Positions 1 to 5,409 are shown, counted from the stretch's first letter. The stretch is DNA of 5,409 nucleotides from Planctomycetaceae bacterium (GCA_019232645.1 JAFANO010000315.1:1-5409); one strand, 5' to 3'. Numbers and translations are program-made. Notes: a model not told the origin generated them from the letters alone.

Positions 1-309
1 GACGAATTGCCCGAGGACTGGAATCCCACGACGGACACCCGGCGGACGGTCTGGGAGGTGACGCAGCACCTGATCCGCGCCCTGGAGAAACAGGGCGAGG
101 AGGGAGCCGCCGCGCTGCTGCGCCTGGCGGGCGAGCAGGGCGAAGCCGCCCGCGACCTGGCCTACCGGCTCTACACCACCTGCGAGCGGAAGAAGTGGGC
201 GCAGGAGGCGCTGGCGTACAACAGTCTCGTCATCGCCTGGCCGCAGATCGCTCGCCTGGCCATGAGCACCGCCCCGGCCCCGGAACGGCAGGGCGGGCTG
301 TTCGAGTGA
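1..309 (+). CDS. DUF1156 family protein, C-terminal end (putative adenine-specific DNA methyltransferase); 5' partial
   Basis: This is the last 102 codons of a large protein whose start and catalytic part lie upstream of the window; the frame is open from base 1 to the TGA at 307-309. The visible tail reads like the end of DUF1156 proteins: a D-x-L-P-E-D-W-N-P stretch, a TVWEVTQHLIRAL helix, an ARDLAYRLYTTCERKKWAQEALAYN-like segment (R57-N72 region) and the closing VIAWPQIARLA. DUF1156 proteins carry an N6-adenine methyltransferase fold and are found in defence islands beside DUF499 ATPases, as here. The role in this system is inferred: DNA modification or recognition of unmodified phage DNA. 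No methylase motif is visible because only the tail is present. It is followed 47 bp later by the Uma2 gene on the same strand, so they are probably co-transcribed. Family recognition is from memory of the sequence pattern. Confidence 0.8.
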   Translation, partial: DELPEDWNPTTDTRRTVWEVTQHLIRALEKQGEEGAAALLRLAGEQGEAARDLAYRLYTTCERKKWAQEALAYNSLVIAWPQIARLAMSTAPAPERQGGLFE

Positions 310-344
310 GAGGGTGAAGTGTCCGCGGGCCGTTGAATCGTGAG

Positions 345-350
345 GGAGGT
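345..350 (+). promoter_or_regulatory. Ribosome binding site of the Uma2 gene
   Basis: GGAGGT lies six bases before the ATG at 357. It decides the start: the in-frame TTG at 333 has no comparable site and its reading would place this Shine-Dalgarno inside the coding sequence. Confidence 0.75.
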
Positions 351-356
351 GCATCG

Positions 357-1217
357 ATGCCGGATTCCTCGCCGAACCGAGAGCTAGCCAGTAACCTGGC
401 CCCCGGTGCGATTCGCCCGGAGTTCGCCGACGAGGTCGCCGAGGCCGAACACCCGGTCGTGTTCCGGGATGTCACCTGGGATGACTATGATGCGATGCTC
501 CGCATCCGGGGTTGTCGCCGGTTCAAGATCACCTACGACCAGGGGCTGATGGAGGTCCTGTTCCCGGCGCGCCGCGAGGTCTTCTCGGCGATCTCGTGGA
601 ACGACTACGAGGCGATGCTCCGCATCGTGGGTGATCGGCCGATCCGGGTGACCTACGACCGGGGAGATCTGGAGATCCTGATGCCATCGCAGAGGCACGA
701 GCAGTATTCCCGCCTGCTTAGCAAGCTGGTCGAGGAGGTGGCGCAGGAACTCGGCCTCGACTATCTGGCGCTCGGGATGACCACCTGGCGACGGCACGAC
801 ATGGAGCGGGGCCTCGAACCGGACCAATCCTATTACATCCGGCACGAGGCCATCGTCCGGCAGAAGGACGCGATCGACCTGGCCGTCGACCCGCCCCCCG
901 ACTTTGCCATCGAGGTCGATATCACGCGCAGCTCCCTCGATCGCCTCGGCATTTATGCGCAACTCGGCATCCCCGAGGTCTGGCGCTTCGACGGTTCCCG
1001 CCTGACGATTTACCGTCTTTCGGAGCATGCGACCTATACGCCGGGCGACGCGAGTACGTGCCTCCCTAACCTGACGGCGGACGCGGTCGTCAGGCTGGTG
1101 GAACTAGGGCGGACGCTCCCGACCAGCCAGTGGGTCCGCGCGCTCCGGGAGTTCGTCGCCGATCACCTGGCACCGCGACCTCGACCGGAGGGCCCCGATG
1201 GCGCAGAGCAACCTTGA
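357..1217 (+). CDS. Uma2 family (DUF820) putative endonuclease with duplicated N-terminal segment
   Basis: The product is 286 residues starting at the ATG at 357. It belongs to the Uma2/DUF820 family, which has a PD-(D/E)xK nuclease-like fold. The family signature is clear: W-x-D-Y-E-A-M-L, TYDRGDLEILMPS, an HE pair (114-115) followed by a helix, TTWRRHDMERGLEPDQSYYI, then PPPD182-FAIE186-V-D188-ITRSSLDRLGIYAQLGIPEVWRFDG. D182 and E186 are the likely metal ligands. The position where a classical nuclease has Lys holds D188, which I recall as usual in this subgroup. Residues 35-74 and 75-114 are a tandem repeat of the N-terminal element, which I recall as single in relatives; this accounts for some extra length. 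The gene overlaps the DUF499 start by 20 bp, implying translational coupling and a shared operon with a methylase and a defence ATPase. A DNA-cutting role is inferred. Uma2 genes are also abundant as stand-alone copies in planctomycetes and cyanobacteria, so a chance neighbour is possible. Confidence 0.88.
   Translation: MPDSSPNRELASNLAPGAIRPEFADEVAEAEHPVVFRDVTWDDYDAMLRIRGCRRFKITYDQGLMEVLFPARREVFSAISWNDYEAMLRIVGDRPIRVTYDRGDLEILMPSQRHEQYSRLLSKLVEEVAQELGLDYLALGMTTWRRHDMERGLEPDQSYYIRHEAIVRQKDAIDLAVDPPPDFAIEVDITRSSLDRLGIYAQLGIPEVWRFDGSRLTIYRLSEHATYTPGDASTCLPNLTADAVVRLVELGRTLPTSQWVRALREFVADHLAPRPRPEGPDGAEQP
459..698 (+). repeat. Internal tandem duplication in the Uma2 gene (2 x 120 bp)
   Basis: Two adjoining 40-codon units, 459-578 and 579-698, encode related segments. 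Both contain W-x-D-Y-(D/E)-A-M-L-R-I, an R at unit position 20, T-Y-D-x-G and E-(V/I)-L-x-P. I count 20 identical residues of 40, with most others conservative (V/I, T/S, D/N, D/E, K/R). The second unit matches what I recall as the usual single family element (YDRGDLEILMP, then HE); the first is more divergent. The duplication is in frame and exactly contiguous. Confidence 0.9.
1187..1192 (+). promoter_or_regulatory. Ribosome binding site of the DUF499 gene, inside the Uma2 coding sequence
   Basis: GGAGGG sits five bases before the ATG at 1198 and within the last codons of the Uma2 gene. It supports the 1198 start and fits coupled translation of the two overlapping genes. Confidence 0.7.
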
Positions 1218-4200
1218 GCGGGTCGGCAAGGCGCTCGACCTGCTGAACCGCGGCCTCCAGCCCTACGTCGAACGCGAGATGAAGGCCGTCTGCGGCGCCC
1301 GCTGGCTCGACGCCGCCCGCGAGAGCCTCCGCGAGGATCGCCCCGACTCCGGCGCGTTCCACTGGGACACCCAGGCGATCCTGGCCGTCATGTGGAACCA
1401 GTGGAACACCGTCTTCAAGAACAAGCTCGGCCAGGCCGAGCGGAGTCTCGTCGGCGAGCTGCGCGACGTGCGCAACCGCTGGGCGCACCAGAAGCCCTTC
1501 ACGACCGATGACGCCTACCGCGCCCTGGACAGCATCTGGCGCCTGCTCTCGGCCGTCTCCGCCGAGCAGGCCGCGGAGGTCGATCGCCAGAAGCAGGACC
1601 TCCTCCGCGCCCGGTTCGAGGAGCAGGCCCGCCGCGAGACCCGCAAGGCATCGGTGGCCCCGATCGAGGGCCATCCCGCTGGCGGGTTGAAGCCCTGGCG
1701 CGAGGTCATGACGCCCCACCCCGACGTGGCCTCTGGGCGCTACCAGCAGGCCGAGTTCGCTGCTGACCTGGCGCAGGTCCACCGGGGCGAGGGGGCGGAT
1801 GAGTACCGCAATCCGACCGAGTTCTATCGCCGCACGTTCCTGACCGAGGGCTTGCGGCACCTGCTCACCGGGGCCCTGGAGCGGCTCGGAGGCAAGGGGG
1901 GTGACCCGGTCGTCGAGTTGCAGACGAACTTCGGCGGCGGCAAGACCCACTCGATGCTGGGGCTGTACCACCTCTTCTCCGGGGCCAAGGCGGGTGAACT
2001 GCCGGGGATCGAGCCGGTCTTGCAGGGGGCGGGAGTGTCGCTCCCCCCGAAGACCCGGCGTGCCGTGCTGGTGGGCACCGCGATCTCGCCCGGCCAGGAG
2101 CACAGGAAGCCCGACGGCACGGTCGTCCGCACCCTCTGGGGCGAGCTGGCCTGGCAACTGCTGGGCAAGGAAGGTTACGCCCTGGTCGCCGAGGCCGATC
2201 AGCGCGGGGTCAACCCCGGCAACGCCCTCATCGCCCTGTTCAGGCAAGCCGCGCCCTGCCTGGTGCTGATCGACGAATGGGTAGCCTTCGTCCGCCAACT
2301 CTACGGCGTGAGCGGCCTCCCCGCCGGGTCGTTCGACGCCAACCTGACGTTCGCCCAGGCCCTCACCGAGTCGGCTCGGGCCGTGCCCAATACGCTCGTG
2401 GTCGCGAGCCTGCCGTCCTCCGACATCGAGATCGGCGGCGAGGGGGGCCGCGAGGCGCTGGCCCGGCTCAAGAACACGTTCAGCCGGATGGAATCGGCCT
2501 GGCGACCGGCCAGCTCCGAGGAGGGGTTCGAAATCGTCCGCCGTCGCCTGTTCCAGCCGATCACCGACCCGCTGCTCTACGCCGCCCGCGACGCCGTGGT
2601 GCGCGGCTTCTCCGACCTCTACCGCGGCCAACCCCAGGAGTTCCCCTCGTCGTGCCGCGAGGCCGAATACGAGCGGCGGCTCCAGGCCGCGTACCCGATC
2701 CATCCCGAGCTGTTCGACCGCCTGTACAACGACTGGTCGAGCCTCGACAAGTTCCAGCGCACCCGAGGCGTGCTGCGCCTGATGGCCGCGGTGATCCACG
2801 CCCTCTGGATGCGGCACGACGCCAGCCTGATGATCCTCCCCGCCAGCGTGCCGATCGACGAGCCGCCGGTCCAGTTCGAGCTGACGCGGTACATGGAGGA
2901 CCCGTGGGTGCCGGTCATCGAGAAGGACGTGGACGGGCCGACCTCGCTCCCCCTCCGCCTCGATCAGGAGAACCCCAACCTCGGCCGCTACTCCGCCTGC
3001 CGCCGCGTGGCGCGGACGCTCTACCTCGGCTCGGCCCCGACGCTCCACACGGCCAACAAGGGGCTCGAAGATCGCAACATCCGCCTCGGCTGCGTCCAGC
3101 CGGGCGAGACCGTCGCGACGTTCGGCGACGCCCTGCGCCGGCTGACCGACGGGGCGACCCACCTGTACGTCGATGGCAAGCGTTACTGGTTCTCGACCCA
3201 ACCGAGTGTCACCCGCCTGGCTCAGGGCCGCGCCGGTCAGCTCGAGGCGGATGCCGTCCTCGAAGAGATCCGCCTGCGCCTCAAGAAGGAGCAGAACAGC
3301 CGGGGCGACTTCGAGCGGGTCCACGCCTGTCCCCCGTCCAGTGGCGACGTTCCCGACGTTCGCGAGGCCCGCCTGGTCATCCTCGACCCCGAGACGGTCC
3401 ACGTCGCCAAGGACCAGGCCAGCGCCGCCAGGAAGAAGGCCGAGGAGATCCTCGAAAAGCGTGGGACCAGCCCCCGCCTGTATCGCAACGCGCTGGTCTT
3501 CCTCGCCCCCGACCGCACCCGCATGGCCGAACTCGACCAGGCCGTCCGCCAGTACCTCGCATGGAAGTCGATCGAGGACGAGCAGGACACCCTGAACCTC
3601 GACGCCTTCCAGCGCAACCAGGCGAAGACCAAGCGGGGAAGCTCCGACGAGACGATCCGCCAGCGCATCCCCGAGACCTACCAGTGGCTCTTGGTGCCGG
3701 TCCAGCCCGACCCCAAGGCTCCCGTCGCGTGGGAAGAGACCCGCCTCCAGGGGCCGGACGCCTTGGCCGTCCGCGCCTCGAAGCGCCTGCGGACCGACGA
3801 GCTGCTGATCGTCAAGTTCGCCGCCACCCGCCTGCGCATGGAGCTGGACAAGATCCCCCTGTGGCGCGGCGACCACGTCGGCCTGAGGCAATTGGCGGAG
3901 GACTTCGCCCAGTACCTCTACCTGCCCCGCCTGAAGGACACCGACGTGCTCCTCGGGGCCGTCCGCGAGGGCCTGGCCCTCCTCACCTGGGAGGGCGAGA
4001 CGTTTGCCCTCGCCGAAGGGTATGAGGCCAGCCGAGGCAAATACCAGGCGCTGCGGGCCGGGCAGCATGTGTCGGTCTCGGCCGACGGGTCGGATTTGCT
4101 GGTCAGGCCCGACGTCGCGCGACAGCATCTCGACGCGGAGCGTCAAAAGGGATCCACGGTTGACACGAACGGCCGAGGGACCGGGGGAGTCGACGTTGGG

Positions 4201-4512
4201 GGCGGAGGGACCGGCGGCGCCGGGACGAGGTCATCGCTCATGGAGACGGGCCGCACCGAGGCCGTGGTGAAGACCCAGCCCAGGCGGTTCCACGGCGCAG
4301 TCACTCTCGATGCCCTCCGCATCAGCCGCGATGCCAGCCAGATCACTCAGGAGATCGTCCAGCACCTCACCGGCCTGGTCGGGTCACGGGTCGAGGTGAC
4401 GCTGGAGATCCAGGCCGAGATCCCCGACGGTGTCCCCGACCACATCGTCCGCACCGTCGCCGAGAATTGCCGGACCCTGCGGTTCACCACGCACGGGTTC
4501 GAGGAGGAGTGA
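1198..4512 (+). CDS. DUF499 defence ATPase with N-terminal Swt1-type HEPN domain
   Basis: The product is 1104 residues. Residues 1 to about 140 form an all-helical Swt1-type HEPN domain with the motif R92-N-R-W-A-H97 (Rx4H), the usual HEPN RNase signature. A charged linker follows. The DUF499 ATPase core has Walker A TNFGGGKTHS (G246-G248, K249, T250), Walker B CLVLID359-E360, a V402-A-S-L-P-S-S-D sensor-like strand, and a conserved block H502-P-E-L-F...F519-Q-R-T-R-G that may hold an arginine finger. A Gly-rich linker (985-1009) precedes a C-terminal domain (about 1029-1104) beginning RRFHGAVTLD. DUF499 proteins occur with DUF1156 methylases in defence islands and resemble in layout the large ATPases of BREX-like systems. 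Likely role, inferred: an ATP-driven sensor or motor acting with the methylase, with HEPN as a possible RNA-cutting effector. The start at 1198 has a good ribosome site and overlaps Uma2 by 20 bp. All visible key residues are intact; I see no frameshift. Confidence 0.92.
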   Translation: MAQSNLERVGKALDLLNRGLQPYVEREMKAVCGARWLDAARESLREDRPDSGAFHWDTQAILAVMWNQWNTVFKNKLGQAERSLVGELRDVRNRWAHQKPFTTDDAYRALDSIWRLLSAVSAEQAAEVDRQKQDLLRARFEEQARRETRKASVAPIEGHPAGGLKPWREVMTPHPDVASGRYQQAEFAADLAQVHRGEGADEYRNPTEFYRRTFLTEGLRHLLTGALERLGGKGGDPVVELQTNFGGGKTHSMLGLYHLFSGAKAGELPGIEPVLQGAGVSLPPKTRRAVLVGTAISPGQEHRKPDGTVVRTLWGELAWQLLGKEGYALVAEADQRGVNPGNALIALFRQAAPCLVLIDEWVAFVRQLYGVSGLPAGSFDANLTFAQALTESARAVPNTLVVASLPSSDIEIGGEGGREALARLKNTFSRMESAWRPASSEEGFEIVRRRLFQPITDPLLYAARDAVVRGFSDLYRGQPQEFPSSCREAEYERRLQAAYPIHPELFDRLYNDWSSLDKFQRTRGVLRLMAAVIHALWMRHDASLMILPASVPIDEPPVQFELTRYMEDPWVPVIEKDVDGPTSLPLRLDQENPNLGRYSACRRVARTLYLGSAPTLHTANKGLEDRNIRLGCVQPGETVATFGDALRRLTDGATHLYVDGKRYWFSTQPSVTRLAQGRAGQLEADAVLEEIRLRLKKEQNSRGDFERVHACPPSSGDVPDVREARLVILDPETVHVAKDQASAARKKAEEILEKRGTSPRLYRNALVFLAPDRTRMAELDQAVRQYLAWKSIEDEQDTLNLDAFQRNQAKTKRGSSDETIRQRIPETYQWLLVPVQPDPKAPVAWEETRLQGPDALAVRASKRLRTDELLIVKFAATRLRMELDKIPLWRGDHVGLRQLAEDFAQYLYLPRLKDTDVLLGAVREGLALLTWEGETFALAEGYEASRGKYQALRAGQHVSVSADGSDLLVRPDVARQHLDAERQKGSTVDTNGRGTGGVDVGGGGTGGAGTRSSLMETGRTEAVVKTQPRRFHGAVTLDALRISRDASQITQEIVQHLTGLVGSRVEVTLEIQAEIPDGVPDHIVRTVAENCRTLRFTTHGFEEE
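4150..4224 (+). repeat. Glycine-rich linker of the DUF499 protein with a 30-bp period
   Basis: Codons 985-1009 encode a mostly Gly/Thr/Val/Asp stretch. At DNA level GAGGGACCGG recurs exactly 30 bp apart (4175-4184 and 4205-4214), giving a loose ten-codon repeat. It separates the main body from the C-terminal domain and probably acts as a flexible hinge. As simple-sequence coding DNA it may vary in length between relatives. Confidence 0.6.
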
Positions 4513-4551
4513 ACACGCCGCGGGCAACGGTGTCTCGACCTCCTCGGAACC
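4496..4551 (+). terminator. Stem-loop spanning the DUF499 stop codon; possible transcription end
   Basis: GGTTCGAGGAGG (4496-4507) pairs with CCTCCTCGGAACC (4539-4551): 12 base pairs with one bulged G, closing a 31-base loop that contains the TGA and a small inner ACAC/GTGT pairing (4513-4516 with 4530-4533). No T-run follows, so it is not a standard intrinsic terminator. It may instead protect the mRNA 3' end or slow ribosomes at the stop codon. It lies at the point where the operon appears to end. Confidence 0.4.
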
Positions 4552-4813
4552 AAGTATTGGATCACGGAGCTCGTACCAAGGCGTGCAAGATGGGGTTCGT
4601 AATGCGCTTACCGTCTGTTCTAGTTCCTCCAGATCCCGCGCACGCCGGTTATAGCCCGTCTCCAAGATTTTTTTACGGAGGGCCTGAGTCGCTTGTGTTT
4701 ACTCTCACCGCTGGAACGGGCGAGCGCCACTCTGCGTCGCCCCCACCTCTCCACATCAACCGATGCCTCTCGGCAGGAAGCCGGTGGGTTCGTAAGTCGG
4801 CTGAAAGCCCGAT
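4552..4813. other. Intergenic stretch without a credible gene
   Basis: About 260 bases lie between the end of the operon and the AT-rich palindrome. Open frames here lack a ribosome site, or overlap DUF499 out of frame, and show no family resemblance. The stretch holds a T7 run at 4668-4674 without a good preceding stem, one compact hairpin (listed separately), and 10-base words shared with nearby sequence: GGGTTCGTAA at 4593 and 4786, and GGCGTGCAAG at 4580 and again inside the tnpA remnant at 5009. Such sharing is near what chance gives. I see no tRNA or other known RNA. Confidence 0.5.
4718..4742. other. Compact GC-rich hairpin
   Basis: GGGCGA (4718-4723), one bulged G, then CGC (4725-4727) pairs with GCG (4734-4736) and TCGCCC (4737-4742) around a six-base loop CACTCT. 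This makes nine base pairs. No T-run follows on either strand. It could be a terminator of a non-canonical kind, part of a small RNA, or IS-end debris; no function can be assigned. Confidence 0.4.
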
Positions 4814-4862
4814 CGTGGATTATATATTCATGAAATTAATATGAATACTTTATAAATCCACG
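4814..4862. repeat. AT-rich imperfect palindrome upstream of the tnpA remnant
   Basis: CGTGGATT (4814-4821) is the exact reverse complement of AATCCACG (4855-4862), and TATTCAT (4825-4831) of ATGAATA (4841-4847). ATA/TAT pairs in between, leaving CTT and one A bulged, around a nine-base loop. The structure stands out as AT-rich in GC-rich DNA. Elements of the IS200 type carry a strong hairpin near the left end, roughly 100 bases before tnpA; position and form fit that here, so it may be the surviving left-end hairpin. That assignment is inference; a bidirectional terminator is the main alternative. Confidence 0.5.
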
Positions 4863-4976
4863 GCCTCTGGTCGTGTGACCCGATGAGCTTCGAGCGATCC
4901 GGCGTGCAATCCCTTGGAGACGTCATAGGATCTCTCTTCTGGGAAGGTCCCGCGGGGCAGGAAGGAGGAGCCTCCG

Positions 4977-5228
4977 CACGAATGGCAAAGCCTGTCCCAT
5001 GTGCGGTGGGCGTGCAAGGACCACATCGTGATTAGACCGAAATACCGCCGGAAAGTCTCCTCCGGAAGGCTGCGCCGGCAGATCGGAACGATCCTGCGGG
5101 ATCGGTGCCGACCGCGAGGAGTTGAGCTGGTGCAAGGGCATGCGATGCCCGACCACGTCCACCTGTGCATTTCTGCCGGACGCCTTTTGATCGAGGATGC
5201 CCGTCGGGTCAACGAGCCTGTTCTCTGA
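4977..5228 (+). pseudogene. tnpA: IS200/IS605-family TnpA transposase remnant, truncated
   Basis: The frame reads HEWQSLSHVRWACKDHIVIR, then PKYRRKV, a short helix, and MPDHVHLCI at 5145-5171, which contains the HUH metal-binding pair (His codons at 5154 and 5160). This is the N-terminal half of an IS200-type Y1 transposase, the enzyme that moves single-stranded DNA through hairpin ends. Full-length relatives have about 130-150 residues. Here family resemblance stops just after the HUH motif, near 5178, and an unrelated tail ends at TGA 5226-5228, so the helix with the catalytic Tyr is gone. The N-terminus is also damaged: resemblance begins near 4977 with no start codon in frame, though a Shine-Dalgarno-like GAAGGAGGAG remains at 4961-4970; the first usable start is GTG 5001, inside the conserved part. 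It is certainly inactive in cis. I see no matching tnpB. Confidence 0.8.
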
Positions 5229-5242
5229 AATAATCCTCAAGC

Positions 5243-5314
5243 GGCCAGGTCCTCCCGCCGATGAAACCAATTGATAGGAGTCGCCCCGACGCGGAGGCGC
5301 GGGAGGGCCTGCCC
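5243..5314. promoter_or_regulatory. Long inverted repeat adjoining the next gene's ribosome site
   Basis: The arms at 5243-5258 (GGCCAGGTCCTCCCGC) and 5299-5314 (GCGGGAGGGCCTGCCC) pair at 14 of 16 positions plus one G-T wobble, around a 40-base loop that contains a small GTCG/CGAC hairpin (5280-5283 with 5287-5290). The right arm ends at the base before the Shine-Dalgarno of the downstream gene. CCTCC in the left arm (5251-5255) could alternatively pair with that site's GGAGG (5316-5320). It may be a leader structure controlling translation, a terminator for read-through from upstream, or a surviving right end of the broken IS element. Confidence 0.45.
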
Positions 5315-5321
5315 AGGAGGT
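5315..5321 (+). promoter_or_regulatory. Ribosome binding site of the ketoacyl synthase-like gene
   Basis: AGGAGGT lies four bases before the ATG at 5326, close spacing but a near-perfect match. It supports translation start at 5326. Confidence 0.75.
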
Positions 5322-5325
5322 GGCA

Positions 5326-5409
5326 ATGGCGGAACGGATCGTCGTGGTCGGGCATGCGGCGGTGACCTGCCTGGGGCGTGACATGGACGCGACCTGGCGC
5401 GGGCTCGTC
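5326..5409 (+). CDS. Beta-ketoacyl-ACP synthase-like protein, N-terminal start; 3' partial
   Basis: Only 28 codons are inside the window. The product begins MAERIVVVGHAAVTCLGRDM, then DATWRGLV. This matches the start of 3-oxoacyl-ACP synthases of the KAS I/II type (pattern: R-x-V-V-V-T-G-x-G-x-V-T-x-L-G, then a D-x-x-W-x-x-L helix). These enzymes condense malonyl-ACP with an acyl chain in fatty-acid or polyketide synthesis. The catalytic Cys-His-His lies beyond the window, so activity and subtype cannot be judged; chain-length-factor-like or specialised-metabolite relatives are possible, and His10 and Ala11 replace the more usual Gly residues there. It is unrelated in function to the defence operon and has its own ribosome site behind a long inverted repeat. 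Confidence 0.7.
   Translation, partial: MAERIVVVGHAAVTCLGRDMDATWRGLV

Noticed and set aside
333..356. TTG at 333 as an earlier Uma2 start
   Set aside because: It would put the strong GGAGGT site inside the gene and has no ribosome site of its own; the ATG at 357 is better.
2277..4025. Open frame of about 580 codons on the plus strand in another frame
   Set aside because: Its product is dominated by Arg and Pro, a typical frame-shifted shadow of a GC-rich gene, and it lies wholly inside DUF499.
1090..4146. Open frame of about 1018 codons on the minus strand
   Set aside because: It runs antisense to DUF499, which has clear domains and motifs. Its translation is rich in G, A, L, R and V with no family pattern, as expected from strong GC bias at third codon positions.
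4384..4665. Minus-strand open frame ending antisense to the DUF499 tail
   Set aside because: It starts with TTG, has no ribosome site, and more than a third of it is the antisense of DUF499. The part from 4513 to 4665 has no recognised family.
4654..4683. T7 run at 4668-4674 as part of an intrinsic terminator
   Set aside because: The run lies in the loop of a weak broken stem rather than after a stem, so it does not have terminator form on this strand, and no gene on the other strand needs one.
4467..4844. Plus-strand open frame of about 125 codons after DUF499
   Set aside because: It begins out of frame inside DUF499, lacks a ribosome site and has no coherent domain or coding pattern.
4657..4922. 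Ten-base inverted repeat CGTCTCCAAG / CTTGGAGACG as ends of a small mobile element
   Set aside because: A match of this length is close to chance over this span, the pairing does not extend, and I see no target-site duplication.
4580..5018. GGCGTGCAA words at 4580, 4901 and 5009 as a repeat array
   Set aside because: The spacing is irregular, the flanks do not match and there is no spacer structure; this is not a CRISPR array or an iteron set.
4923..5384. Minus-strand open frames over the tnpA remnant and synthase start
   Set aside because: They are antisense to recognisable TnpA and ketoacyl synthase sequence and show no family features.

Overview
The window is high-GC bacterial DNA with strongly GC-rich third codon positions in its genes. 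Strong Shine-Dalgarno sites, a Uma2-family nuclease of the EVDITxSSLDRL.IYA type and a degraded IS200-like element suggest a planctomycete, perhaps of the Isosphaeraceae/Gemmataceae kind. This assignment is an inference from protein style and composition; there is no rRNA to settle it.

Layout. Positions 1-309 hold the C-terminus of a large DUF1156 protein, a putative adenine-specific DNA methyltransferase. After 47 bases comes a complete Uma2-family (DUF820) putative endonuclease gene, 357-1217. It overlaps by 20 bp a 1104-residue DUF499 protein gene, 1198-4512, which carries an N-terminal Swt1-type HEPN domain and a P-loop ATPase. All three lie on the + strand and look like one operon. DUF1156 and DUF499 proteins are known as partners in defence-island gene sets, and public family names call both 'anti-phage-associated'. 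A plausible reading is that the methylase marks or senses DNA, the DUF499 ATPase supplies a motor or switch plus a HEPN effector, and Uma2 adds a nuclease. The rest of the system would lie upstream of the window.

Positions 4513-5325 hold no intact gene. They contain a long stem-loop that straddles the DUF499 stop codon, a compact GC hairpin at 4718-4742, and an AT-rich imperfect palindrome at 4814-4862. They also hold a truncated IS200/IS605-type tnpA remnant (HUH motif kept, C-terminal catalytic Tyr part lost) and a 16-bp-arm inverted repeat that ends directly against the ribosome-binding site of the next gene. At 5326 a beta-ketoacyl-ACP synthase-like gene begins and runs off the window. 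It belongs to lipid or polyketide metabolism, so the defence operon appears to end at 4512 and the IS debris marks its edge.

Most notable: a Uma2 gene lying inside a DUF1156-DUF499 defence pair, with an internal 40-residue tandem duplication in its N-terminal segment; an intact HEPN motif fused to the DUF499 ATPase; and several unexplained stem-loops in the 3' intergenic region.
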